Source: Telluria beijingensis (lineage in GTDB: Bacteria; Pseudomonadota; Gammaproteobacteria; Burkholderiales; Burkholderiaceae_D). Taken from it: DNA of 64,000 nt. How positions within the stretch are numbered: position 1 is the stretch's first letter; every line of letters starts with the position of its first letter. The notes below the pieces were generated by a model. It worked only from the letters and a program-made list of their open reading frames with translations. It had not been told where the DNA came from and did no database searches. The translations under genes were made by a program, and so were the position numbers. Below are positions 38,479 through 47,915 of the stretch, piece after piece. The stretch is from assembly GCF_030770395.1 (NCBI RefSeq), contig NZ_CP132480.1:3811072-3875071 (forward strand), written 5' to 3'.

Positions 38479-39618
38479 TTACGACGACGGTGCGGTGCGC
38501 GGCGCCTGGCGCCGTAGCGTAATGCGGGTCAGCTCGGCAGGAACGCCAAGCCGGAGTGCGAAGCCCGGCCACAGTGCCGTGCCATTGTTCAGGTACAGCG
38601 TCATGCCGTCGACCTCGTAGCGGCCCGAAACGAAGCCATTGTTCGCCCGCGCCACGACGCGATCGAGCCCGACGATCATGCCGCCATGCGTATGGCCGGA
38701 CAACTGCAGCGCGACGCCGCGGCTGGCTGAAAAGCGGGCATTCCTGGGTTGGTGATCGAGCAGCACGACAGGTACGCCAGCCGGCGCGCCGCGTAGCGCC
38801 GCATCGAGATCGGGCGCCGGGGCGCCGGTGCTGGGGGCGGTGACGTCGTTCACGCCGGCGAGCACGAGTTGCCCGGCGCCGCGCTTGATGATGGCATGGC
38901 TATTGTCCAGCGGTGTCATGTCTAGCCCCGCGAAATACGCCATCCATTCGCGGTGGCCGAAAAAGTATTCGTGATTACCGGGAATGACCCAGACGCCGTC
39001 CGGGGCGTGCAGGTCACGCAGTGGGGCCACGTCGGCTTCGCGCTGCGCGATATTGCCATCGATAAGGTCACCCGTGATGACGATCAGGTCAGCGCCGAGC
39101 GCATTCGCATCGTCGACGACCTTGCGCGTCCATGGCGCGTCGAACAGGCGACTGATGTGCAGGTCGGTCAGGTGCAGCACCCGGTAGCCATCGAATTCGG
39201 GCGGCAGGTTCCTGACTTCGATCTGCAGGTCCTTCAGCGGCGGCGATTTGATGGCCTGCATGACGCCAAGCGCGGCCAGCAGCATCGCCGCGATGCCGAT
39301 CGCAATACGCAACCGCACGGCGATCGGCGCACGCCTGCGCCGCGCCAGTGCAACGGCCAGGGCGCCAACGTCGAGCAGCAGCTGGAACACGGCCAGCAGC
39401 AATATCGCGCCGAACGCCCAGTTAAACAGGATCACGACGAACTTCGGAAACTCCGGCGAAAACACACTGCCGGACGACAGCCGCGACCACAGGTGATATT
39501 GCGAGGCCAGCAGCAGCACGACTGCGCCGGCCAGCCTGGTGCGCCCGGATACAGGCAGCGGCCATAGCCAGCGGACGAGCACGACCAGGCAGGGGAGACT
39601 GAACATGAGATGGAACAT
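38479..39618 (-). CDS. Membrane-anchored metallophosphoesterase (YkuE-like)
   Basis: The 379-residue protein has four hydrophobic segments in the first 120 residues, then a calcineurin-like phosphoesterase domain. All metal-binding motifs are present: DLHIS, GDLID, GNHE, a single His in LLDHQP and GHTHGG. The active site is probably periplasmic. YkuE-type members act on phospholipid or lipid-A-like headgroups, but the substrate here is unknown. Confidence 0.88.
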   Translation of the reverse strand: MFHLMFSLPCLVVLVRWLWPLPVSGRTRLAGAVVLLLASQYHLWSRLSSGSVFSPEFPKFVVILFNWAFGAILLLAVFQLLLDVGALAVALARRRRAPIAVRLRIAIGIAAMLLAALGVMQAIKSPPLKDLQIEVRNLPPEFDGYRVLHLTDLHISRLFDAPWTRKVVDDANALGADLIVITGDLIDGNIAQREADVAPLRDLHAPDGVWVIPGNHEYFFGHREWMAYFAGLDMTPLDNSHAIIKRGAGQLVLAGVNDVTAPSTGAPAPDLDAALRGAPAGVPVVLLDHQPRNARFSASRGVALQLSGHTHGGMIVGLDRVVARANNGFVSGRYEVDGMTLYLNNGTALWPGFALRLGVPAELTRITLRRQAPRTAPSS

Positions 39619-39786
39619 CAGGCGCGCTCCCCCCGGTCCCGGTTGCGGCCCGGGTCTTCAGGAATGCCTCGCGGGCATAGGGTAGGGCCGGGAGATTGAA
39701 TCAGCAAAATACGCATCGTGCCTATGGGTCAGAACTGTCAAACAGGCGAGCATAGCGTAGATTGGATGAGCGCACAGGCAACGATG

Positions 39787-41061
39787 TCACTCGGCGCGCC
39801 ACAACGCATGTGCATCGAGCTGGACACGGGCCGCCGCGGCCAGCGCGGCGATCTGCGCCGTCTGCGCCGACAGGGCCGCATCGAGCGCCATGCGGCGCGC
39901 CAGCAGGCCGTCGGCGAGTGTGGTTTCGCCGGCCTGGTAGGCGCGTTCCATCAGGTCGGCCTGGCGCGCGCTCTGCGCCGCCACGTCGCGCAGTTCGATC
40001 CACAGGCGGTGGCGGTGCGCCTGCTCGGCCAGTGCGCGGCGGGCGTCGACCTCGACCCGCACGCGGGTCTGCTCGACCCGCTCCTGCGCCATGCCGGCGC
40101 GCAGCACCGCCGCCCGCGATTCGGCCGAGCGCAGCGCGCCCGGGATCGGCATCGACAGGCTCAGGCCCACCAGCCGTTCTTCGCCGGCGCGTTCGCGCGC
40201 CACCCGCACGCCGATGGTCGGGTCGGGCATGCGCTCGCTGGACGCGCGCCGCGCGCGCAGCTCCTCCCACGCCGATTCGGCCCTGGCCAGCGCCAGTTCG
40301 TGGTTGTCGTCCATCAGGCGCGGTAGGTCCACCTGCGCCAGCGCGTCGAGCGCTTGCGGCTCGGGCAACGCGTGCGCGTCGGGCGCCGGCAGCGCGGCAT
40401 AGGTGGCGGCCAGCAGGCTGCTCGCCTGCACCGCGTCCAGGCGCGCCTGTTCCAGCAGGGCGCCGGAGCGGCGCAATTCGGTGTCGGCCTGCATCAGTTC
40501 GAGGGCCGCGCCGTCGCCGGCCTTGACCCGCCGCTCGGCGACTTGCCGCAGCCGTTCCACCAGCGCGTGCTGCTGCGCCAGGCGCAGTTCGGCGGCGTGG
40601 GCGGTCAGCGCGGCGTACCAGTCGCGCATCAGCGCGCGGCCCGCTTCGTGCCACAGGTCGGCGCGCTGCGATTCTGCCAGCGCCACGCCCTGGTCGCCGA
40701 TGGCGCGGTCCTGGCCGGCCTTGCCGAACCAGCGCACGGTGCGTTCGAGGCCAGCCTCCTCTTCGCGGAAGCGCTCGCCGCTGCCGCGGATGCTGCGCCG
40801 GGCCAGGCCGGCGCTGGCGATCCATTCGTAAGGACCGGCGGCCAGGCGCTCGCGTTCGGCGCCGGCCAGTTCGCGGTTGATGCCGCCGGCGCGCAGCGCG
40901 GGCAGGGCGGCCAGCGCCTGGCGCGCCGCCGCCTCGGGCGGCAAGCCGTACAGCCGGTCGCCGGCCAGCGGCAGCTGCGCCGCAGCGTCGCCGGCGGCCC
41001 AGGCGCCGGCGCAGGGCAGTACCAGGGCCGCGAGCAGCGCGCGGATCGCATGGCGCTTCAT
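39787..41061 (-). CDS. TolC-family outer membrane efflux protein
   Basis: The 424-residue protein has a signal peptide (ALVLPCAGAWA) and two long Ala/Glu/Arg-rich coiled-coil regions typical of TolC/CusC proteins (e.g. RADLWHEAGRALMRDWYAAL and ELALARAESAWEELRARRA). It would form the outer membrane exit of the RND pump encoded upstream. Its ATG overlaps the DUF3240 stop by four bases. It is the last gene of the operon. Confidence 0.9.
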   Translation of the reverse strand: MKRHAIRALLAALVLPCAGAWAAGDAAAQLPLAGDRLYGLPPEAAARQALAALPALRAGGINRELAGAERERLAAGPYEWIASAGLARRSIRGSGERFREEEAGLERTVRWFGKAGQDRAIGDQGVALAESQRADLWHEAGRALMRDWYAALTAHAAELRLAQQHALVERLRQVAERRVKAGDGAALELMQADTELRRSGALLEQARLDAVQASSLLAATYAALPAPDAHALPEPQALDALAQVDLPRLMDDNHELALARAESAWEELRARRASSERMPDPTIGVRVARERAGEERLVGLSLSMPIPGALRSAESRAAVLRAGMAQERVEQTRVRVEVDARRALAEQAHRHRLWIELRDVAAQSARQADLMERAYQAGETTLADGLLARRMALDAALSAQTAQIAALAAAARVQLDAHALWRAE

Positions 41062-41375
41062 GCCAGCCTCCCGCTCGCGACGATGGGGCTCATCCAGTAG
41101 CTCACTTCCGGGCTCGGGATGTCTTCGGCCAGCGCGGCGAGCAGGCTTTCCAGCTCGGTGCGCACGCCGCCGATCAGGATCACCTTGCGCGCGCTGCGGC
41201 CCTGCACCAGTTCCATCGGCGATTGCAGGCGCGCGCCCTGGCCGGCGCCTTGCGCACCGAGAATGGTGAAGCCGCCGGCCCATTTCGGGTGCAGCAAAAG
41301 GAAGTCGATGATGTCTTCTTCCAGGCCGACCGGGATGGCCAGCGTCAGGAGGGTATCGTTAGCGTCGGTCTTCAT
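41058..41375 (-). CDS. DUF3240 family protein
   Basis: The 105-residue product has the ferredoxin-like, PII-like pattern of DUF3240 (LEEDIIDFLLLHP, GFTILGAQGAG, KVILIGG). The family occurs almost only inside heavy-metal RND operons of betaproteobacteria and is presumed to sense or modulate the pump. It is overlapped by four bases on both sides: pump before, TolC-like protein after. Confidence 0.85.
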   Translation of the reverse strand: MKTDANDTLLTLAIPVGLEEDIIDFLLLHPKWAGGFTILGAQGAGQGARLQSPMELVQGRSARKVILIGGVRTELESLLAALAEDIPSPEVSYWMSPIVASGRLA

Positions 41376-44300
41376 GGTGTGTGCAGGATGTCGTTGGCGG
41401 GCGCGCGCACCGCCTTCGGCACGCCGAAGCGGCGGAACAGCAGCGGCAGCAGGATCAGGGTCAGCGCGGTCGCGCTCACCAGGCCGCCGATGACGACGAT
41501 CGCCAGCGGTTTCTGGATTTCGGAGCCGGGGCCGGTCGCGAGCAGCAGCGGCACCAGGCCCAGGCCGGCGATGCAGGCGGTCATGACCACCGGGCGCAGG
41601 CGGCGCAGGGCGCCCTGGCTGACCACCTGGGCCAGCGGCAGGCCGCGCGCGGCGAGCTGGTTGAAATAGGTGATCATCACCAGTCCGTTGAGCACCGCGA
41701 TGCCCATCAACGCGATGAAGCCCACCGAGGCCGGCACCGACAGGTATTCGCCGGTGGCGAACAGCGCCACCACGCCGCCGACCAGCGCGAACGGGATGTT
41801 CACGAACACCAGCAGCGCCTGGCGCACGCTGCCCAGGGTCGAGAACAGCAGCAGGAAGATCAGCGCCAGCGCCACCGGCACCACCAGCGCCAGGCGGCTG
41901 GCCGCGCGCTGCTGGTTCTCGAACTGGCCGCCCCAGCTCAGGCTGTAGCCCGCGGGCAGTTTGACCTGCGCTGCCACGGCGGCTTTGGCTTCCTCGACGA
42001 AGCTGACCAGGTCGCGTCCGCGCACGTTGGCGCGCACTACCGACATGCGGCTGCCGTCTTCGCGCTCGACCTTCACCGGGCCGTCGGTCGTGCGCAGCGC
42101 GGCGACCTGGCTGAGCGGGACCGACTGGCCGTCGGCCAGCGGCAGGCGCAGCTGGCGGAACAGCTCGGGCGACATGCGCAGGGCCTCGCCGCCGCGCACC
42201 AGCAGCGGCAGGCGGCGCGCTTCCTCGATCACCACGCCCACCGGCTGTCCCTCGACCAGGGTGCGCAGGTCGGCCTGCACCTGCTCGGCCGACAGGCCCA
42301 GGCGGCCGGCCGCGACGCGGTCGATATCGACCTGCAGGTATTGCACGCCCTCGTTTTCGACCGTGAGCACGTCCTGGGCGCCGGGCAGGCGTTCGACCAC
42401 TGCGACGATCTGGCGCGCCAGCGCGGTCAGCTGGGCGGTGTCCGGGCCGACCACCTTGATGGCCAGGTCGCCGCGTACGCCGGACAGCATCTCGGCGGTG
42501 CGCATCTCGATCGGCTGGGTAAAGCTGACGTTGACGCCGGCGAAGTCCAGGGTGGCCTGGCGCAGCGCCTCGACCAGGTCTTCCTTGTCCGGGCTGCGCC
42601 ATTCGTCGCGGGGTTTGAGCACCAGGAAGGCGTCGGTCTCGTTAGGGCCCATCGGATCCAGGCCCAGTTCGTCCGAGCCGACCCGCGCCACGATGCGGCT
42701 GACCTCGGGCACCTGTTCCAGGATGCGGCGCTGGATCGCCAGGTCCTGCCTGACCGATTCTTCCAGGTTCATCGACGGCAGCTTCTCGGTCTGCATGATC
42801 AGGTCGCCCTCGTCGAGGGTCGGCATGAACGACTTGCCCACCACGGTGAACAGGCCGGCGGCCACGGCCAGCGCCACGCCGGCGGCAATGAACACCGGCC
42901 GCTCGTTGCGCATGACGCGCGCCAGCACCGCTGCATACGCCGCTTCCATGCGCTGCACGATCTTCGGCGCCGGGCCATGGTGGTCCTTGAGCAGCATCGA
43001 GGCCAGCACCGGGATCACGGTCAGCGACAGCAGCAGCGAGGCGCCCAGCGCGAAGATGATGGTCAGCGCCACCGGAGCAAACAGTTTTCCTTCCAGACCC
43101 TGCAGCGTGAGCAGCGGCAGGAACACGATCATGATCACCGCCATGCCGGCGCTGACCGGCACCGCCACGTCGCGCACCGCGCGGTAGATCACGTGCAGGC
43201 GCAGGTGCGCCTGGCCCGGCTTGCTGGATGCCGAATGGGCTTCGATGTTCTCGACCACCACCACGGCGGCATCGACCAGCATGCCGATCGCGATCGCCAG
43301 GCCGCCCAGCGACATCAGGTTGGCCGACAGGCCGAAGTGGCGCATCAGGAGGAAGGTGCCGAGCGCCGACAGCGGCAGGATGCAGGCCACCACCAGCGCG
43401 GCCCGCACATTGCCCAAAAAGACGTACAGCAGCACGATCACCAGCACCGTCGCTTCCAGCAAGGCCTTGGCCACCGTCTGCACGGCGCGCTCGACCAGGT
43501 TGCCGCGGTCGTAGAAGGTGCTCACGGTGGTGCCCTGCGGGAGGGTCTTGCCGATCTCCTCGAGGCGGCTGCGGATCTGCTCGACCACGGCCTGGGCGTT
43601 GGCGCCGCGCATCGCCAGCACCAGGCCCTGCACCGCTTCGGCCTTGCCGTCCTGGGTCACGGTGCCGTAGCGGGTCAGGCTGCCGATGCGCACGGTGGCC
43701 ACCTGGCCGACGGTGACAGCGACGCCATCCTTGCTGGCGATCGCGATCGCGGCCACGTCGGCCAGCGTGCGCACGCCGGCGTCGCTGCGGATCAGCAGCG
43801 CCTCTTCGCCGCTGCCCAGGCGCCCGGCGCCGTCGCTGCGGTTATTGGCGTCGAGCGCGTCGCGCAACTGGGCCAGCGACACCTTGCGCGCGGCCAGCGC
43901 GCTCTGGTCGGGCACCACCTCGAAGCTCTTGACCTCGCCGCCCAGGGCGTTGACGTCGGCCACGCCAGGAATGCCGCGCAGCGCCGGCCGGATGGTCCAG
44001 TCGAGCAGGGTGCGCTTGTCCATCAGCGATAGCGGGCCTTCGATGGTGAACATGAATACGTCGCCCAGCGGCGTGGTGATCGGCGCCATGCCGCCGCTGA
44101 CCGACTCGGGCAGGTCTTGCATGATGCTGGCCAGGCGCTCGCTGACCTGCTGGCGCGCCCAGTAGACGTCGGTGCCGTCGTCGAAATTGAGGGTGATGTC
44201 GGCGATCGCGTATTTCGACTGCGAGCGCAGGATGGCCTGGTTGGGGATGCCCAGCAGTTCCTGCTCGACCGGCGCGACGATGCGGGTCTCGACTTCTTCG

Positions 44301-44473
44301 GGCGTCATGCCGGGCGCCTTGAGGACGATCTTGACCTGGGTGCCCGAGACATCCGGGAAGGCGTCGATCGACAGTTCCCCGACGGCGCGCGCGCCGGCGC
44401 CGATCATCAGCAGGGTGATCACCAGCACCAGCAGGCGCTGCGACAGCGACAGCGCAATCAGGCGGCCCAGCAT
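41372..44473 (-). CDS. Heavy-metal efflux RND pump (CusA/CzcA family)
   Basis: This 1033-residue inner membrane proton antiporter has twelve membrane helices and two large periplasmic loops. The proton-relay region on helix 4 reads AIGMLVDAAVVVVEN (residues 395-409). This is closer to the AIGxMVDAA form of the copper/silver (CusA) branch than to the DFGxxxDGA form of zinc/cobalt pumps; metal assignment is tentative. The start at 44473 gives the normal MLGRLIALSLSQR N-terminus and shares one base with the adaptor gene. Confidence 0.92.
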   Translation of the reverse strand: MLGRLIALSLSQRLLVLVITLLMIGAGARAVGELSIDAFPDVSGTQVKIVLKAPGMTPEEVETRIVAPVEQELLGIPNQAILRSQSKYAIADITLNFDDGTDVYWARQQVSERLASIMQDLPESVSGGMAPITTPLGDVFMFTIEGPLSLMDKRTLLDWTIRPALRGIPGVADVNALGGEVKSFEVVPDQSALAARKVSLAQLRDALDANNRSDGAGRLGSGEEALLIRSDAGVRTLADVAAIAIASKDGVAVTVGQVATVRIGSLTRYGTVTQDGKAEAVQGLVLAMRGANAQAVVEQIRSRLEEIGKTLPQGTTVSTFYDRGNLVERAVQTVAKALLEATVLVIVLLYVFLGNVRAALVVACILPLSALGTFLLMRHFGLSANLMSLGGLAIAIGMLVDAAVVVVENIEAHSASSKPGQAHLRLHVIYRAVRDVAVPVSAGMAVIMIVFLPLLTLQGLEGKLFAPVALTIIFALGASLLLSLTVIPVLASMLLKDHHGPAPKIVQRMEAAYAAVLARVMRNERPVFIAAGVALAVAAGLFTVVGKSFMPTLDEGDLIMQTEKLPSMNLEESVRQDLAIQRRILEQVPEVSRIVARVGSDELGLDPMGPNETDAFLVLKPRDEWRSPDKEDLVEALRQATLDFAGVNVSFTQPIEMRTAEMLSGVRGDLAIKVVGPDTAQLTALARQIVAVVERLPGAQDVLTVENEGVQYLQVDIDRVAAGRLGLSAEQVQADLRTLVEGQPVGVVIEEARRLPLLVRGGEALRMSPELFRQLRLPLADGQSVPLSQVAALRTTDGPVKVEREDGSRMSVVRANVRGRDLVSFVEEAKAAVAAQVKLPAGYSLSWGGQFENQQRAASRLALVVPVALALIFLLLFSTLGSVRQALLVFVNIPFALVGGVVALFATGEYLSVPASVGFIALMGIAVLNGLVMITYFNQLAARGLPLAQVVSQGALRRLRPVVMTACIAGLGLVPLLLATGPGSEIQKPLAIVVIGGLVSATALTLILLPLLFRRFGVPKAVRAPANDILHTP

Positions 44474-45633
44474 CACGGTTGTCCTTTCTCTTCCTGCGCC
44501 GGCTCGCCCAGGCCGCTCCACACGCCCTTGAGCGCGGCGACCCCGCGCGCCGCCACCGGCGCGCCTGCCGCCACGGCGCCGCGGATCCAGACATGTTCGC
44601 CTGCGGCCGCGCCAGGCTGCACCGGCACCGCCAGGAAGCCCCTGGCATTGCGCACGAAGACATAGGTGGCGGCCCCGCGCCGCACCAGGGCGCCGGCCGG
44701 CACCGCCACCGCGCCGTCCTGGCGCACCGCGTGCTGCAGGCGCGCCTCGACGAAGGCGTTCATCCGCAGGCAGTCGTTGCGTTCGCGCTGTTCGGCGCGC
44801 ACCGTGGCGGTCTGGTTGGCGTCGTTGAGCAGCGGCGAGACCGCGGTCACCCACACGCTGCAGCCTTCGCCTACCAGCAGCGTGTCACCGATCGCGAGCG
44901 ACGGCAATTGCTGGCGCGAGGCCTGCAGCTCGACCCACAGCGGACCGGGACGCACGATGCGGGCGACGGCCATGCCCGGCTCGACCTGCTGGCCGGCGGC
45001 CAGCGGCATGTCGAGGATGGTACCTGCGGCCTGGGCGCGCACGGTCAACAGCGGCGTCACCTGGCGCGAGTCGCGCAGGGCGCGGACCTGGGCGGCGGTC
45101 ATGCCGCCGGCGCGCAGCGCATGCACCTGCTGCTCGGCGCCCAGGGCGGCCGCCTGCGCCGCGGCGCGGCTTTCGTCGAGCCGCGCGCGCGCGATGATGC
45201 CGTCCTTGTACAAGCCTTCGTCGCGCGCCAGCTTGTCAGTGGCCAGGCGCGCCTGGGCGGCCTGCCCGATATACTCGGCCTGCAGCGCCATCCACGGTTG
45301 GCTGAACAGGACCGCGAGCGGGGCGCCGGCGCGCACCGTCTGCAGCGGCGCGGCCTTGAGTTCCTGGATCACGCCGCTCCAGTTGCTGCTGCTGACCGAC
45401 TGGGCCGTCGCCGGCGCCACCACAGTGCCCGTCAATACGAGCGCGCCGCTGCCCGCATCGCCGCCGCCCACGGTGGCGAGCGCCGGCGCGGTCTTCACGC
45501 CAGCGCGCTCGACCTGGGCTGGCGACACGACGAGCTGTTCCGGCCTGGTTGCCGGTTGGGCCAGGGCGGACTGGGAAACAAGGGTGGCCGCGGCGAGCAG
45601 CGCGGCGGCGGGGAGGTGGCGTGCGGGTGGCAT
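44473..45633 (-). CDS. RND efflux periplasmic adaptor
   Basis: The 386-residue membrane-fusion protein has a signal peptide (ALLAAATLVSQSALA), a lipoyl/barrel-sandwich domain with TGTVVAPATAQSVSS and LTVRAQAAGTILDMPLAAGQ, an intervening helical hairpin, and beta-barrel and membrane-proximal domains. It lacks the metal-binding Met/His N-terminal extension of some CusB proteins. It is the first gene of the efflux operon and is divergent from the two-component genes. Confidence 0.92.
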   Translation of the reverse strand: MPPARHLPAAALLAAATLVSQSALAQPATRPEQLVVSPAQVERAGVKTAPALATVGGGDAGSGALVLTGTVVAPATAQSVSSSNWSGVIQELKAAPLQTVRAGAPLAVLFSQPWMALQAEYIGQAAQARLATDKLARDEGLYKDGIIARARLDESRAAAQAAALGAEQQVHALRAGGMTAAQVRALRDSRQVTPLLTVRAQAAGTILDMPLAAGQQVEPGMAVARIVRPGPLWVELQASRQQLPSLAIGDTLLVGEGCSVWVTAVSPLLNDANQTATVRAEQRERNDCLRMNAFVEARLQHAVRQDGAVAVPAGALVRRGAATYVFVRNARGFLAVPVQPGAAAGEHVWIRGAVAAGAPVAARGVAALKGVWSGLGEPAQEEKGQP

Positions 45634-45681
45634 GATGATCGACTGGCGGCAGGAAGATGGCGCCGATCTTGCGTGGCAGTT

Positions 45682-45698
45682 CTTAACAAGTTCTTAAG
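45682..45698. promoter_or_regulatory. PmrA/QseB-type box between efflux operon and two-component genes
   Basis: CTTAAC-AAGTT-CTTAAG matches the HTTAAK-N5-HTTAAK direct repeat at 11 of 12 positions. It lies 49 bases before the adaptor start and 76 bases before the response regulator start. Confidence 0.65.
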
Positions 45699-45773
45699 CG
45701 ATCATTTTGTTTAGTCCTTGAGAACTTCTCCACCGCTTGCCGGTAACATGACGGCTTTCTAGAGAAAGACACC

Positions 45774-46445
45774 ATGCGGATCCTGCTGACCGAAGACGAC
45801 CCCCAGCTCGGACGCGCCACCCAGATCGGCCTGGAGCAGGACGGCCATGCGGTCGACTGGGTCACGTCGGCGGAGCACATGCACACGGCGGTGCGCCTGC
45901 ACGACTATGCCTGCGTGCTGCTCGACCTGGGCCTGCCGGGCCAGGACGGGATGGCGGCGCTGGCGCGGCTGCGCGGCGGCGGCTACGACGGCGCGGTGCT
46001 GATCGTCACCGCGCGCGACCAGGTCCCCGACCGCATCGCCGGCCTCGACGCCGGCGCCGACGATTTTCTCGTCAAGCCGTTCGACCTCGACGAGCTGGCG
46101 GCGCGCATCCGCAGCGCCTCGCGCCGCGCCGCCGGCCGGGTGCGCGAGCGGCTCGTGCACGGCGACCTGGTGCTGGACCTGGCCGAGCGCCAGGTGATGC
46201 AGGATAACCGGCCGGTGGCGCTGTCGGTAAAGGAATTCCGCATCCTGCAGATGCTGCTGGAGAACCGCGGCCGCGTCATCAGCCGCGAGCAGCTGGAAAG
46301 GAACCTGTACGGCTGGGGCGAGGAGGTGGAGAGCAATGCGGTGCAGGTGCACATCCATCACCTGCGCAAGAAGCTGGGCCGATCGCTGATCCGCACCGTG
46401 CACGCGGTGGGCTACTGCATCGACGCGCCCGGGGCGCCGGCGTGA
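45774..46445 (+). CDS. OmpR-family response regulator (QseB/PmrA-like)
   Basis: The 223-residue protein has a receiver domain with phospho-acceptor Asp in CVLLDLGLPGQDG and Lys in FLVKPF. The winged-helix DNA-binding domain ends with LYGWGEEVESNAVQVHIHHL, a signature of the QseB/PmrA subgroup. It likely controls the divergent metal efflux operon. A short inverted repeat (CTTTCT-AG-AGAAAG) overlaps its ribosome binding region. It overlaps the kinase gene by four bases. Confidence 0.92.
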   Translation: MRILLTEDDPQLGRATQIGLEQDGHAVDWVTSAEHMHTAVRLHDYACVLLDLGLPGQDGMAALARLRGGGYDGAVLIVTARDQVPDRIAGLDAGADDFLVKPFDLDELAARIRSASRRAAGRVRERLVHGDLVLDLAERQVMQDNRPVALSVKEFRILQMLLENRGRVISREQLERNLYGWGEEVESNAVQVHIHHLRKKLGRSLIRTVHAVGYCIDAPGAPA

Positions 46446-47830
46446 CGCCCGCCATCGATGCGCGCTGGTCGCTGCGCAAGACCCTGCTGGCGCTGCTGCT
46501 GGCCCTGACCGTGGCGCTGTGGGCGGGCAGCGCGGCGATCGTCTACGTGGAAGCGGAGCAGGAAAGCCATGAACTGTTCGACCATTCGCTGTCCGAGACC
46601 GCCAACCTGCTGCTGTCGCTGGTCGAGAACGAGCTGCGCGAGCACGGCTACATCAAGCTGCCGGTGCAGGTGCATCCGAATCCCGACCGCTACCTGATGT
46701 TCCAGGTGTTCGACGCCCAGGGCCGGTTGATGTACCGGAATGCCGGCGCGCCCGCCGCCACGCTGGCGACGGCACCGCCGGACGGCTTTTCGTGGGCGAC
46801 CCTGCAGGGCCAGCGCTGGCGCGTCTACGCGCTGCGCGACCGCGACCGCACGCTGCGGCTGGTGGTGGCCGAGCCGAACACCCACCGCGAGGACATCAGC
46901 ACGCGCTTCTTCTACAAGGTGCTGGCCTTCGGCTCGGTGCTGGTGGCGCTGGCGGCGGCGGCGATCTGGTGGAGCGTGCACCGGGTGTTTCGCGTGCTGC
47001 AGGCGTCGGCCGACGAGGTGGCGGCGCGCACGCCCAACGACCTGGCCGAAGTGAAGCTGGACGGTATCCCGAGCGAAGCCTTTCCGCTGATGAAGGCGAT
47101 CAACCGCCTGTTCGGGCGAGTGGGCCATGCGATCGAACACGAGCAGCGCTTCACCGCCGACGCCGCGCACGAGCTGCGCACGCCGCTGGCGGCGATCAAG
47201 ACCAATCTGCAAGTCCTGCAAAGGGCGCGCAACGAGGGCGAGCGCGCGGAATTCATCGGCGCACTCGGCGTGAGCGTCGACCGCGCCACCCGCCTGGTCG
47301 ACCAGCTGCTCACGCTGGCCAAGCTCGATCCGGACGGCGGCGCCGCGCCGGCATTGCGGCCGGGAGATATCGCCGCGCTGCTGCGCGAGGATGCAAGCGC
47401 CTGGCAGGCGGCCGGCGCCGCGCGCGGGCACGAAGTGACGTTCGAGATCGCGCCCGCGCCTTGCCTGCTGGAGCCGGACAGCCTGCGCATGCTGGTGCGG
47501 AACCTGGTCGACAATGCGCTGCGCTATACCCCGGCGCCGGGCATGATCGCGATCGCCTGCGGCCAGGAGCATGGGCATGCGTTTCTGAGGGTAACGGATG
47601 GCGGACCGGGTATTCCCGAGGCGCAGCGCGAGAAGGTCTTCGAACGCTTCGTGCGGCTGGCCGGGTCGCACCAGCCGGGCAGCGGGCTCGGACTGTCCAT
47701 CGTGCGCCGGATCGCCGACCTGCATGGCGCCGGGATCCATTTGAGCGGCGGCTTTGCACCGGCCGGGCTGTCGGTAAGCGTCGTGTTTTTGTCGGACTTC
47801 ACCGGCACGCAGTCCTGTCCGTCAACGTGA
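46442..47830 (+). CDS. Sensor histidine kinase (QseC/TctE-like)
   Basis: The 462-residue membrane kinase starts at a GTG overlapping the regulator stop. It has membrane segments near residues 16-36 and 160-182 flanking a periplasmic sensor domain of about 120 residues. Then come HAMP-like and phosphoacceptor segments (DAAHELRTPLAA) and the ATPase motifs NLVDNALRYTP, DGGPGIP and GSGLGLSIV. It presumably senses metal or envelope change for the paired regulator. Confidence 0.92.
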   Translation: MTPAIDARWSLRKTLLALLLALTVALWAGSAAIVYVEAEQESHELFDHSLSETANLLLSLVENELREHGYIKLPVQVHPNPDRYLMFQVFDAQGRLMYRNAGAPAATLATAPPDGFSWATLQGQRWRVYALRDRDRTLRLVVAEPNTHREDISTRFFYKVLAFGSVLVALAAAAIWWSVHRVFRVLQASADEVAARTPNDLAEVKLDGIPSEAFPLMKAINRLFGRVGHAIEHEQRFTADAAHELRTPLAAIKTNLQVLQRARNEGERAEFIGALGVSVDRATRLVDQLLTLAKLDPDGGAAPALRPGDIAALLREDASAWQAAGAARGHEVTFEIAPAPCLLEPDSLRMLVRNLVDNALRYTPAPGMIAIACGQEHGHAFLRVTDGGPGIPEAQREKVFERFVRLAGSHQPGSGLGLSIVRRIADLHGAGIHLSGGFAPAGLSVSVVFLSDFTGTQSCPST

Positions 47831-47915
47831 GTTCCTGTCGCTGTAGATTCGCTGTGCACGACGGCCACATCGTTGCTGCTGGAGCTACTATGCCGCCGGC
47901 GATGAAATTGTCGCG

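Noticed and set aside
41381..44032. 883-codon + strand frame rich in His, Gln and Arg
   Set aside because: Antisense shadow of the RND pump.
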